This document shows, in pieces, positions 27,400 to 35,865 of a stretch of DNA of 64,000 bases. This DNA is from Mangrovihabitans endophyticus (GTDB lineage: Bacteria; Actinomycetota; Actinomycetes; Mycobacteriales; Micromonosporaceae). The position numbers and the translations under genes were made by a program. The DNA lies in NCBI RefSeq assembly GCF_014646155.1, contig NZ_BMMX01000011.1:62001-126000 (forward strand). The letters are read 5' to 3'. The stretch's first letter is position 1, and the number at the start of each line of letters is the position of its first letter. Under the pieces are notes generated by a model. It searched no databases, was not told the DNA's origin, and saw only the letters and a program-made list of their open reading frames with translations.

Positions 27400-27447
27400 G
27401 CCGGTGACTCTACGCAAAGACCGCCGTCGTGCCGGGGATGACCCCAG

Positions 27448-27482
27448 GGGGCGCCGTCCGCATGGTGTGCGAGCGGCGCCCC
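27448..27482. terminator. Hairpin downstream of the actP-like gene
   Basis: GGGGCGCCG (27448-27456) and CGGCGCCCC (27474-27482) form a perfect 9-bp stem with a 17-nt loop, 21 bp beyond the symporter stop (reading leftwards). Probable terminator without a U-tract. Confidence 0.45.
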
Positions 27483-27502
27483 GCCGTGACGGACCACGGG
27501 TA

Positions 27503-29179
27503 TCAGTGCGCCCCGTGCCCGGTGAGCGCACGCACCTCCAGTTCCGCGTACTTGTCGGCGTCGCTCTCCTTCGAGATCACCGTGCCGATCCAGCCGCACA
27601 GGAAGCCGACCGGAATGGAGATGATGCCCGGGTTGGACAGCGGGAACCAGTGCCAGTCGTGGTCGGGGAACATGGCGGTGGCGGAACCGGACACGACCGG
27701 CGAGAAGAACACCAGGAAGACCGCGGCGAACAAGCCACCGTAGATCGCCCAGAGCGCGCCGGAGGTGTTGAAACGCCGCCAGAACAGGCTGTACAGGATG
27801 GCGGGCAGGTTCGCCGACGCGGCCACCGCGAACGCCAGCGCCACCAGGAACGCCACGTTCAGGCTCTGCGCGAAGATCGACAAGGCGATGGCGATCGCGC
27901 CGATGATCAGGGCGGCGATGCGGGCGACCCGCACCTCGTCCCGTTCCGGTGCGGCGCCGCGACGCACCACGTTGGCATAGAAGTCGTGCGCCACGCTCGA
28001 CGACGAGGCCAAGGTCAGCCCGGCGACCACCGCGAGGATGGTGGCGAAGGCGACCGCCGCGATGACCGCCAGCAGCACCGCCCCTCCGGTGTCGCCGCCG
28101 AGATAGTCGATGCCCAACGCCTGCGCCAGTTGTGGCGCGGCGGTGTTGCCCGCCTTGTCCTGGGCGGTGATCTCGTCGCCGCCCACCAGGGCCGCCGCGC
28201 CGAAGCCGAGGGCGAGCGTGAACAGGTAGAAGGTGCCGATGATGCCGATCGCCCAGAGCACGCTCTTGCGGGCGATGCGCGCGGTGGGCACGGTGTAGAA
28301 CCGGGTCAGGATGTGCGGCAGGCCCGCGGTGCCGAGCACCAGGGCGATGCCCAGCGACAGCAGGTCCATCTTGGAATAGAACGTCTCCGCCGCGTCCGCG
28401 GTCTCCTTGCCGTACCGCAGACCGGGTTGCAGGAAGGCGTCGCCCTTGCCGGATTGCTGGGCGGCGTCGCCGAGCAGTGACGACAGATTGAACTTGTAGT
28501 GTGCGAGCACCAGGATGGTCATCAGCAGGGCGCCGGTCATCAGCAGGAACGCCTTGGTGATCTGGACATAGGTGGTGCCCTTCATGCCACCCACCGTGAC
28601 ATAGATGATCATCAGTGCGCCGACCATGATGATCGTGACGACCTTGGCGGTGTCCGCGTTCATGCCCAGGAACGTGGTGTCCGCGTTGATGCCCAGCAGC
28701 AGGCTCACCAGGGCGCCGGCGCCGACCATCTGGGCGATCAGGTAGAACACGGACACCACGATGGTGGACACCGAGGCGGCCGTGCGCACCGGTCGCTGGC
28801 GCATCCGGAACGCCAGCACGTCGGCCATCGTGAACCGGCCGGAGTTGCGCAGGAACTCGGCCACCAGCAGCAGCGCCACCAGCCACGCGACCAGGAAGCC
28901 GATCGAGTAGAGGAAACCGTCGTAACCGTACAGCGCGATCAGGCCGGCGATGCCGAGAAAGGACGCGGCGGACATGTAGTCGCCGCCGATCGCCATGCCG
29001 TTCTGGAAACCGGAGAACGTCCGGCCGCCGGCGTAGAAGTCGGTCGCCGTCCGGGTCTGCCGACTGGCCCAGACGGTGATCGCCAGGGTGATCGCCACGA
29101 ACACCAGGAAGAGCACGATCGTCAGGGTGCGCGAGGTGGAGGTGCTGGCCTCCGCGGCCAGCACGGTGTGCGGCTCCAT
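27503..29179 (-). CDS. Sodium:solute symporter, acetate/pyruvate type (ActP/MctC-like)
   Basis: The 558-residue protein has about 13 hydrophobic helices of the SSS family, starting with TLTIVLFLVFVAITLAITVW. ASRQTRTATDFYAGGR and GDYMSAASFLGIAGL are the motifs shared by ActP and MctC, which take up acetate, pyruvate and propionate with Na+ or H+. The ATG overlaps the stop of the DUF485 gene by one base, the standard DUF485-actP arrangement. A second, distant symporter pair lies at 32967-35010. Confidence 0.9.
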   Translation of the reverse strand: MEPHTVLAAEASTSTSRTLTIVLFLVFVAITLAITVWASRQTRTATDFYAGGRTFSGFQNGMAIGGDYMSAASFLGIAGLIALYGYDGFLYSIGFLVAWLVALLLVAEFLRNSGRFTMADVLAFRMRQRPVRTAASVSTIVVSVFYLIAQMVGAGALVSLLLGINADTTFLGMNADTAKVVTIIMVGALMIIYVTVGGMKGTTYVQITKAFLLMTGALLMTILVLAHYKFNLSSLLGDAAQQSGKGDAFLQPGLRYGKETADAAETFYSKMDLLSLGIALVLGTAGLPHILTRFYTVPTARIARKSVLWAIGIIGTFYLFTLALGFGAAALVGGDEITAQDKAGNTAAPQLAQALGIDYLGGDTGGAVLLAVIAAVAFATILAVVAGLTLASSSSVAHDFYANVVRRGAAPERDEVRVARIAALIIGAIAIALSIFAQSLNVAFLVALAFAVAASANLPAILYSLFWRRFNTSGALWAIYGGLFAAVFLVFFSPVVSGSATAMFPDHDWHWFPLSNPGIISIPVGFLCGWIGTVISKESDADKYAELEVRALTGHGAH

Positions 29180-29511
29180 CACTTCACCTCGTCGGTCATC
29201 AGGTCGTCGTAGATCCGCTCGGCGGCCGGGTCGAACCGACGGGCGGCGAACCGCGCGTAGTACCAAGCGATGAGGAACGTCGACACGAACTGCAGCAGGC
29301 CGAACAGCAGCGCGACGTTGATGTTGCCGACCAGCTTGGCCGACATGAATCCGCGGGCGTACGCGGACAGCAGCACATAGAGCAGGTACCAGAGGAAGAA
29401 CGCGACGGTCATCGGGAAGACGAAGCCGCGCAGCATTTTGCGCAGCCCGGCGAACTCATCGGAACGCTGGACGGCGAGATATCTCTCGGCGGGTGTGGTT
29501 TCGGTCGACAC
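29179..29511 (-). CDS. DUF485 membrane protein, symporter partner
   Basis: The 110-residue protein has two membrane helices (about 32-52 and 62-85) and the DUF485 sequence FVFPMTVAFFLWYLLYVLLSAYA. DUF485 proteins are nearly always encoded just before ActP-type symporters, as here, and are thought to assist them. The ATG is 11 codons before the first conserved residues. Confidence 0.92.
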   Translation of the reverse strand: MSTETTPAERYLAVQRSDEFAGLRKMLRGFVFPMTVAFFLWYLLYVLLSAYARGFMSAKLVGNINVALLFGLLQFVSTFLIAWYYARFAARRFDPAAERIYDDLMTDEVK

Positions 29512-29617
29512 GGTTCACCACCTTCATCGGGGGCGGTCTTTCCGGCACCGTACGAAGTGGTAGGTCAACACCGAGGCCGCCGGTCACCGGCTGCGCCGAG
29601 CGGTGGATTGAGTGCGC

Positions 29618-30136
29618 TCAGTGGCGATAGCGCCCGCGGTAGTAGAGCAGCGGCGACGGGTCAGCGCCGAGGGTCATGGTCTCGATGACGCCTTCGGCGA
29701 GGATCGCCCACCCGCATGCTCGCCGATCGACCAGCCGGCACCCCGCCCAGGTGTGCGCGTCCCGCGGCACCGGTCCGTACGCCGTGTCGCTCCAGTCACC
29801 CTCGGCGAACAGGCCGCCCGGAGCGGGCAGCAGCCCGGCGAACCGATCGGCGGTCTGCTCGTCGCCGGGGCTCAGCGGTGTCACGGCGAACGCCCCGGAT
29901 GCGGAGGCGGCGTCCCAGAAGTCGCTCTCCTCGTCGATCAGGCCCAGCACCCGGCCCGGTTCCCCGTCGGCGACAAGCATCGAGGAGACGGTGAGCCCGG
30001 CCGGGCCGGCGGTGGTCCAGAGCGTGACCGGAGCGGCGAGCCGGCCGCGCAGGCGACGGACCGCGGATTTGTCCGCTTCGGGGGTGGCGAAGGGATCGCT
30101 GGCGTGGATGCGGGCGCCGGGCTCGATGGGGTGCAC
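29618..30136 (-). CDS. Flavin reductase-like FMN-binding protein
   Basis: The 172-residue protein shows the flavin-reductase split-barrel pattern: RLAAPVTLWTTAGPAGLTVSSMLV, FAVTPLSPGDEQTADRFAG and a C-terminal YYRGRYRH. Family members use NAD(P)H to reduce flavins for a monooxygenase, or bind FMN as oxidoreductases. GTG 30136 is chosen because GGGGAAG precedes it at suitable distance. No partner monooxygenase is nearby. Confidence 0.8.
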   Translation of the reverse strand: MHPIEPGARIHASDPFATPEADKSAVRRLRGRLAAPVTLWTTAGPAGLTVSSMLVADGEPGRVLGLIDEESDFWDAASASGAFAVTPLSPGDEQTADRFAGLLPAPGGLFAEGDWSDTAYGPVPRDAHTWAGCRLVDRRACGWAILAEGVIETMTLGADPSPLLYYRGRYRH

Positions 30137-30293
30137 GGATTCATTCTTCCCCGCTTGCGTTCTTGGCACGCGGGGTGTCTTCCCCCGTCCCGCCTGGGCA
30201 GGCATGCTGCCGATACCGAATTCCTACCGCGCGGCATGTTTGCCACGCACCGTGCCCGCGCGGGCAGGACCGGCTCGCCCGGGAGGAGGACGC

Positions 30294-30542
30294 ATGGACG
30301 AGACGTGGCCGCAACCCGGTGAGATCCTGAAGGTCGGCGCGTCTGCCAGCGTCCAGTTCGCGGGCAACCGCGGGCTGCGGTTCCGCGTCATCCGCATCGA
30401 CGCCGGACTCACCGCACACACCTATGCGGGCTGGCTCTGGCTGGAGGGATACGTGCTGGACCGGCACGGGCACGCGAGGCAGCGGCGGCTCATCTTCGTT
30501 CGGCGCGCCGGCCTGCTCCGGTTGGCTGCCGTGCACCGCTGA
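30294..30542 (+). CDS. Small conserved protein of unknown function
   Basis: The 82-residue basic protein (MDETWPQPGEILKVGASASV... to LLRLAAVHR) looks like a single beta-barrel domain with alternating hydrophobic strands. It has an excellent Shine-Dalgarno site, GGGAGGAGG, ahead of ATG 30294, and codon use fits the neighbours, so it is likely real. No family is recognised. Its stop abuts that of the convergent ABC permease (30543). Confidence 0.65.
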   Translation: MDETWPQPGEILKVGASASVQFAGNRGLRFRVIRIDAGLTAHTYAGWLWLEGYVLDRHGHARQRRLIFVRRAGLLRLAAVHR

Positions 30543-32135
30543 TCAGCGATTGGGCGTGACCGCGGTCAGCACCTCGGGCATTCGGCGGTCCAGCATCGCC
30601 CCGGCCAGCGTGGATCCCGCCCAGAAGGCGGCGGCCCCATAGGCCACGCCGACCGGCAGGCCCAGGACCAACCACACGTCGCCCACCAGGAAATCGGCCA
30701 ACTGCAACGGGAGCGCACCGACGAACGCGACGACCATCGCGCCCAGCGTCATCAGCCCCTTCGCCATGCCGGCGCCGGAGGAGGTGGCGAACGGATTCGT
30801 GGTGTCCGGCAGCGCGTAAGCGCCACGCACCGAGATCGGCAGGGCCACGGCAAGCCCCAGCCCGTACGCGGCGAGCAGCGAGCCCAGCAATGCGGCCGTC
30901 CGAGCCTGCTCGCCGGTGATCAGGCTGCCCAGCACGGCTACCACGATCAGCAGCGGGATCACATAGACGGACAATCCGGCCGCCCGCGTCCGCAGCTCCA
31001 CCCGTCCGGGCACGCCGGCGACGATGTGCGAGGCATAGGCGGCGCCCTCGTAACCGAACTGGTTCGCCAGGCTGATCGCGGCCACCACCCCGACGAACGG
31101 CAGCATCGTCACCGCTCCGTTGCCGCTGGACAGCACTATCGGCAGGAAGACGCCGAGCACGGCGAACGTGATCAGGCTGGCTCGCCGGCGGGTGCCCCGC
31201 CACCAGTACCGGATCTCCCGCGAGATCAACGCGCCGGACCGGTTCCGCGGCAGCGCGCCGACCAGCAACTGCTCCACCATCGGGCGGGACTGCCCGGCCG
31301 TCCGGCCGCGACCGCCGGACACGGCCAGCCCGAGCATGGCCTTCTCCAGGCTGGACGCCCACCACCAGAGCAGCAGGCCGAGCGAGGCCAGGGCGATCAC
31401 CAGCTTCACCGGCACGGCCCAGGCGCGGCCGTCGACGACGTCCGGGCCCATCGAAAACGCCGCACCCAGCGGCGTCCAGGCGACCACGTCGGCCAGCCGT
31501 GCGACGCGATCCCAGTCCGCGCGCTGCGCACCTGCGGCAAGCGCCACCTGCAGCGGCCCGATCATCGCGGCCAGCAGCGCGAACAGCACGGTGGCCATGT
31601 CACGCGCCCGGCGCGAGCGCAACGCGGTGGCGAACGCGCTGGTCACCGCGCGGCTCGCGGCAACGCACAGGAACAAGCCCAGCAGCACGCCGAGCATCTG
31701 CGTCGCCGCGGCCGGCACGCCTCCGAGTAGCGCCGCCGCGTGCACCATGCCGGCCGTGGCGAGCAGCATGGCCACCGCCGGCACGCCGGTCAGCGCGGCG
31801 GCGAACAGCCCGCGCACCAGCACCCGGCGCGGCAGCGGCAACAGCGCGAAACGGGACGGGTCCAGCGACTCGTCGACGCCGAAGAACACCAGCGGCAGCA
31901 GCAACCAGCCCAGCACCAACGCGCCGCCGCCGAGGGTGAACAGCGTCGCGGCGGCGCGCGGGTCGTCGAGGAAACCGGGCAACGCGAAGATCAGGTAACC
32001 GGCGATCGCGAGGAACAATGCGACGAGCACCCCGAGCACGAAGAGCAGCACGCGGCCGGTGCGCCCGCGCAGACCACCGGCGGTGACGCGCAGCTTGAGC
32101 CGGATGAACGTGCCGGGACCGGCGTTCACAGCCAT
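30543..32135 (-). CDS. ABC transporter permease
   Basis: The 530-residue protein has about 12 hydrophobic helices, resembling ABC-2-type exporter permeases of actinobacteria. It follows the ATPase gene with an overlap: ATG 32135 overlaps it by 10 nt, or GTG 32129 by 4 nt (GTGA). The substrate is unknown; such two-gene exporters often move drugs, peptides or lipids. Confidence 0.88.
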   Translation of the reverse strand: MAVNAGPGTFIRLKLRVTAGGLRGRTGRVLLFVLGVLVALFLAIAGYLIFALPGFLDDPRAAATLFTLGGGALVLGWLLLPLVFFGVDESLDPSRFALLPLPRRVLVRGLFAAALTGVPAVAMLLATAGMVHAAALLGGVPAAATQMLGVLLGLFLCVAASRAVTSAFATALRSRRARDMATVLFALLAAMIGPLQVALAAGAQRADWDRVARLADVVAWTPLGAAFSMGPDVVDGRAWAVPVKLVIALASLGLLLWWWASSLEKAMLGLAVSGGRGRTAGQSRPMVEQLLVGALPRNRSGALISREIRYWWRGTRRRASLITFAVLGVFLPIVLSSGNGAVTMLPFVGVVAAISLANQFGYEGAAYASHIVAGVPGRVELRTRAAGLSVYVIPLLIVVAVLGSLITGEQARTAALLGSLLAAYGLGLAVALPISVRGAYALPDTTNPFATSSGAGMAKGLMTLGAMVVAFVGALPLQLADFLVGDVWLVLGLPVGVAYGAAAFWAGSTLAGAMLDRRMPEVLTAVTPNR

Positions 32136-32905
32136 GCCAGCTCGGAGCCGGTGGCGGTGCGCCCGCCGACCACCGAGACGAAGACGTGCTCCAGCGAGTC
32201 CTCGCCGCGCACCTCGGCGAGCGTCCCGCTGCGCCGGATCGCCCCCTCGGCCATGATCGCGACGTGGCTGCACAGGCGCTCCACGACCTCCATCACGTGA
32301 CTGGAGAAGATCACCGTGCCGCCACCGGACACGTACCGCTGCAGGATGTCCCGGATCAGCGAGGCGGACACCGGGTCGACCGCCTCGAACGGCTCGTCCA
32401 AGACCAGCAGCCGCGGGCCGTGCAGCAGCGCGCACGCCAGGCCGATCTTCTTCTTCATGCCGGCCGAGTAGTCCACCACCAGGGTGCGGTTGTCGGTGCC
32501 CAGCGCGAGCACGTCGAGCAGTTCGGCGGCCCGCTGATCGACCACCCTGGGATCCATGCCGCGCAGCAGCCCGTGATAGGCCAGCAGCTCGCCCCCGCTG
32601 AGCCGGTCGAACAGCCGGGCGCCGTCCGGCAGCACCCCGATCAGGCTCTTGGCCCGCACCGGGTCCCGCCACACGTCATGCCCGAGGACGCGGATGTCGC
32701 CGCCGTCCGGTCGCAGCAGGCCGACCGCCATGGACAGCGTGGTCGTCTTGCCCGCGCCGTTGGGGCCGAGCAGCCCGAAGAACGAGCCGGCCGGCACGTC
32801 AAGATCCACCCCGGCGACGGCGGTCTTAGCCTCGAAACGCTTCACCAGGCCACGCAGTGCCATGGCCGGTACGGGCTCGGGGCCGCGTTGTTCGGGAACG
32901 GTCAT
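32126..32905 (-). CDS. ABC transporter ATP-binding protein
   Basis: The 259-residue ATPase has Walker A GPNGAGKTT (about 49-57), the signature region DYSAGMKKKIGLA and Walker B LLVLDEPFEAVDP, followed by the switch His in SSHVMEVVERL. The SAGMKKK form of the signature is typical of exporters paired with ABC-2 permeases. It forms a two-gene operon with the permease. Confidence 0.95.
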   Translation of the reverse strand: MTVPEQRGPEPVPAMALRGLVKRFEAKTAVAGVDLDVPAGSFFGLLGPNGAGKTTTLSMAVGLLRPDGGDIRVLGHDVWRDPVRAKSLIGVLPDGARLFDRLSGGELLAYHGLLRGMDPRVVDQRAAELLDVLALGTDNRTLVVDYSAGMKKKIGLACALLHGPRLLVLDEPFEAVDPVSASLIRDILQRYVSGGGTVIFSSHVMEVVERLCSHVAIMAEGAIRRSGTLAEVRGEDSLEHVFVSVVGGRTATGSELAWL

Positions 32906-32966
32906 GCCCCGAAACTAGACCCTGTGTGCTAGCCGGGCCACCCTGTCTCCTCGCGAACGCCGCAGG

Positions 32967-34607
32967 TCAGAGGCGCAATGACTCGGGTGCGTGCAGGCGC
33001 ATCATGGTCGCTCCGATGTCCCGTGGCACCCGCCGCCCGGTGCACAGCGAACCGGCGATCATCACCGCGAAGGCGAGCGGCACGGTCCAGGCGGCCGGTT
33101 GCTCGATCGCCTGACCGGTCCATCCGGGCAGGTCCGGCCCGAGCACGGTGACCAGCACCGCGGCCATCGCGGCGCCGCCACCGGCCAGCACGCCGGCGGC
33201 GGCGCCGACGTCGGTCAGCCGCCGCCACCAGATGCCCAGCACCAGCAGCGGGCAGAAGCTGGACGCGGCGACCGCGAACGCCAGGCCCACCACCTGCGAG
33301 ATGTCCATGTCCGAGACGAACAGGGCGAGCGTGGTCGGGAGCACCGCGGCCAGCACCGTCGCGATCCGGAAGTCGCGCACCGAACCGCCACGGTCGGCAC
33401 CCATCATGTCGGTGAACACCACGCCCGCGACGCTGGTGAGCAGCCCCGACGAGGTGGACAGGAACGCGGCGAGCGCGCCCGCGGTGACCAGCGCACCGAG
33501 GAGTTGACCGAGGTGGCCGCCGCCGAGTATCGCCTCCGGCAGCAGCAGCACCACCGCGTCGGTCCGTCCCGTCATCAATAGCTGCGGGGTGTAGATCCGG
33601 CCGAGGACCCCGTACAGGGTGGGCAACAGATAGAACAGCCCCACCAGGCCGAGCACGACCAGGGTGGTGCGCCGTGCCGACGTACCGTCCGGATTGGTGT
33701 AGAAGCGGACCAGCACGTGCGGAAGGCCCATGGTGCCCAGGAACGTGGCGAGGATCAGCGAATACGTCGCGAACAGGCTGCCGTCGCCGCCGGGACGCAG
33801 CCAGTCCGCTCCGCGCCGGTCCTCGGTGGTGCTGACCACCGGCACCGGATCGCCGGCCGCGAAGCTGAGCCGGTCACCGCGGTGCACCGAGACGGTTCCG
33901 GCCGCGGTGCTGATCGTGGCGTCCTGCCGGATCTGCACCGTGGTGGCGGCCGGGAAAGTGGGGCCGGTCGGGGGCGTCACCGCCGGGCGCCCATCCGCCT
34001 GCCACTGCAACACCAGAAAGATCACCGGTACGGCCAGAGCGGTGAGCTTCAGCCAATATTGGAACGCCTGCACGAACGTGATGGCCCGCATGCCGCCGAG
34101 CGCCACGTTCGCCGTCACGACCAGCGCGACAAGCAGCGCGCCCCAGGCGTACGAGCCGCCGGTGAGGGTGCCGAAGGTGAGGCCGGCGCCCTGCAGTTGC
34201 GGCACCAGATAGAGGCAGCCGATGAAGACCACGAAGACGGTGGCGAGCCGGCGCAGGAACGGCGACCGCAGCCGGACCTGGCAGAAGTCGGGCAACGTGA
34301 AGGCGCCCGAGCGGCGTAATGGCGCGGCCACGAAGAGCAACAGAGCGAGGTAACCCGCGGCGAACCCGACCGGGTACCACAGCACGTCGACGCCGTACCG
34401 CAGGATCAGGCCGGCGATGCCGAGGAACGAGGCGGCGGACAGGTACTCGCCGCTGATCGCCGCGGCGTTCCAGGCGGGACTGATGGCACGGGACGCGACC
34501 AGGAAGTCCGAGGTGGTCCGGGCGAAGCGCAGCCCGTACGCGCCGATCCCGACCGTGACCAGCACGACCACGATCAGGCTGGGGAGCAGGTAGGGGTTCA
34601 CCGGCAC
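32967..34607 (-). CDS. Sodium:solute symporter, second ActP-like copy
   Basis: The 546-residue protein has 13 or so helices and the SSS motifs FARTTSDFLVASRAISPAWNA and GEYLSAASFLGIAGL, so it belongs with acetate/monocarboxylate symporters but is clearly divergent from the 27503 copy. A 70-residue extracytoplasmic insert (about 210-280) replaces a similar loop in the other copy. It is preceded by a small membrane protein gene and, further upstream, a LytS/LytR system, an arrangement that suggests induction by its own substrate. Confidence 0.88.
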   Translation of the reverse strand: MPVNPYLLPSLIVVVLVTVGIGAYGLRFARTTSDFLVASRAISPAWNAAAISGEYLSAASFLGIAGLILRYGVDVLWYPVGFAAGYLALLLFVAAPLRRSGAFTLPDFCQVRLRSPFLRRLATVFVVFIGCLYLVPQLQGAGLTFGTLTGGSYAWGALLVALVVTANVALGGMRAITFVQAFQYWLKLTALAVPVIFLVLQWQADGRPAVTPPTGPTFPAATTVQIRQDATISTAAGTVSVHRGDRLSFAAGDPVPVVSTTEDRRGADWLRPGGDGSLFATYSLILATFLGTMGLPHVLVRFYTNPDGTSARRTTLVVLGLVGLFYLLPTLYGVLGRIYTPQLLMTGRTDAVVLLLPEAILGGGHLGQLLGALVTAGALAAFLSTSSGLLTSVAGVVFTDMMGADRGGSVRDFRIATVLAAVLPTTLALFVSDMDISQVVGLAFAVAASSFCPLLVLGIWWRRLTDVGAAAGVLAGGGAAMAAVLVTVLGPDLPGWTGQAIEQPAAWTVPLAFAVMIAGSLCTGRRVPRDIGATMMRLHAPESLRL

Positions 34608-34635
34608 CGCGCCGGCCGGTCGGCCGAGGCCGCGA

Positions 34636-35010
34636 TCATGGGCCCGGCCGCCGGACCACGGACAGGAAGTCCTGCTCGTTGCGTTCCGCCCAGCGTACGT
34701 ACGCCCATCCGACGGCCACCAGGAACGGGAAGGCGAGCACTCCGAGGAGTAGCCACGGGAGATTGACGCCGAGAACGGTGACGGCGCCGACGGCCGGCGC
34801 CACGGCGAACAGCAACGGCAGCGCGCCCAGCCCGGTCACGACTACCAGCGCCAGCCGCAGGGCCAGCGCGAGTTGTGCGCGCACCAGGCCCTTGACCAGC
34901 GCCTCGCCGATGGCGGTCTGGGCGGTCAGCTCGGCGCGGGTGCGGTCCGGGGCGGGGCGCCGGGTGGCGACCTCGCCGAGCACAATGCGGGTACGCCGAG
35001 GCGACTCCAT
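34636..35010 (-). CDS. Small two-helix membrane protein, symporter partner
   Basis: The 124-residue protein has two hydrophobic segments (about 50-72 and 78-102) and a C-terminal WAYVRWAERNEQDFLSVV. By size, topology and position 28 bp before the symporter gene it corresponds to the DUF485 partner of the other symporter, though the sequence is much diverged. ATG 35010 is used; the open frame above it runs into the TTATCCACA repeats. Confidence 0.75.
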   Translation of the reverse strand: MESPRRTRIVLGEVATRRPAPDRTRAELTAQTAIGEALVKGLVRAQLALALRLALVVVTGLGALPLLFAVAPAVGAVTVLGVNLPWLLLGVLAFPFLVAVGWAYVRWAERNEQDFLSVVRRPGP

Positions 35011-35073
35011 GCGGGCAGTGTGATCGCGGCGACGTCCCGATTCAAGGGAAAGGCAGACCGTCCGCACTCCACC

Positions 35074-35125
35074 CTGTGGATAACTCTGTGGATGGAGGAA
35101 ATGTTCTGTGGATAACGCTGTGGAT
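35074..35125. promoter_or_regulatory. Duplicated 20-mer of TTATCCACA-like boxes between lytR-like gene and symporter operon
   Basis: CTGTGGATAACTCTGTGGAT (35074-35093) recurs with one change (T to G at position 12) at 35106-35125, a 32-bp period. Each 20-mer holds one perfect TGTGGATAA (35075-35083, 35107-35115) and one TGTGGAT. The array fills the short gap after the response-regulator gene and reaches into its stop codon. The direct-repeat layout and position fit a binding site of the LytTR regulator; each unit also matches the DnaA-box consensus. Confidence 0.7.
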
Positions 35126-35865
35126 CAGCGCGTCCAATCGTTCTTCGCCGAGCGAATCAGCTTGTCTTTGAGCTCGCGGGTGTGCCGTCGACTCACCGGC
35201 AACTCGGCGCCGTCCACCGCGACCACGTAACCGGAACCGGTCAGTCGCAACTCCGTGATCAGCCGCAACTGCACCAGGTACGAACGGTGGATGCGGACAA
35301 ACCCGGCGTTCCCCCACCGTTCTGCCAGGGTGGCCAGGGAGACACGGACCAGGTGGGACGCGTCCGCCGTGTGCAGGCGGGCATAGTCCCCCTGCGCCTC
35401 CACCCAGCGCACCGACGATCGGGGCAGCATCCGGGTGTTCCCGGCCAGTTCCACCGGAATGGCCGGCTCGTCCTGGGCGGCAATCGGTGCGGTCGCCGCC
35501 GGGACTCGGCCCGCGACCCGGCGCAACGACTCGGCCAGCCGCTGCGCCCGCACCGGCTTGCGGACATAGTCCGTGGCGCCCAGGTCAAAAGCGTCCACCG
35601 CACCGTCGTCGTAGGCGGTCACGAACACGATGGCAGGCGGATGCGCGAACCGCCGCAGCACGCGTGCCAACTCCATGCCGTCCAAGCCCGGCATCCGTAC
35701 GTCCAGAAAGACCGCGTCCACCTCGGCGTCGCGCAACACCCGCAGCGCTTCGGTGGCGTCGCCGGCCCGGTGCACATGTGCCACCCGGCCGTCCGCGTCC
35801 AACAGGTACGCCAACTCGTCCAGCGCCGGGGGCTCGTCGTCCACGGCCAGCACGACCAGGTTCAT
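35125..35865 (-). CDS. LytTR-family response regulator
   Basis: The 246-residue protein has a receiver domain with acidic pocket DDE (9-11), phospho-acceptor Asp 55 in FLDVRMPG and the conserved Lys in RKPV, then a LytTR DNA-binding domain (about 140-240) containing RWVEAQGDYARLHT and FVRIHRSYLVQL. LytTR regulators bind pairs of direct repeats. Its ATG overlaps the kinase stop (ATGA). The repeated 20-mers right after the gene, upstream of a symporter operon, make that operon the likely target. Confidence 0.94.
   Translation of the reverse strand: MNLVVLAVDDEPPALDELAYLLDADGRVAHVHRAGDATEALRVLRDAEVDAVFLDVRMPGLDGMELARVLRRFAHPPAIVFVTAYDDGAVDAFDLGATDYVRKPVRAQRLAESLRRVAGRVPAATAPIAAQDEPAIPVELAGNTRMLPRSSVRWVEAQGDYARLHTADASHLVRVSLATLAERWGNAGFVRIHRSYLVQLRLITELRLTGSGYVVAVDGAELPVSRRHTRELKDKLIRSAKNDWTR

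Noticed and set aside
35074..35125. Cluster of DnaA-box sequences considered as an origin of replication
   Set aside because: Only four boxes in 52 bp, no AT-rich unwinding region, and no dnaA, dnaN, recF or rnpA nearby.
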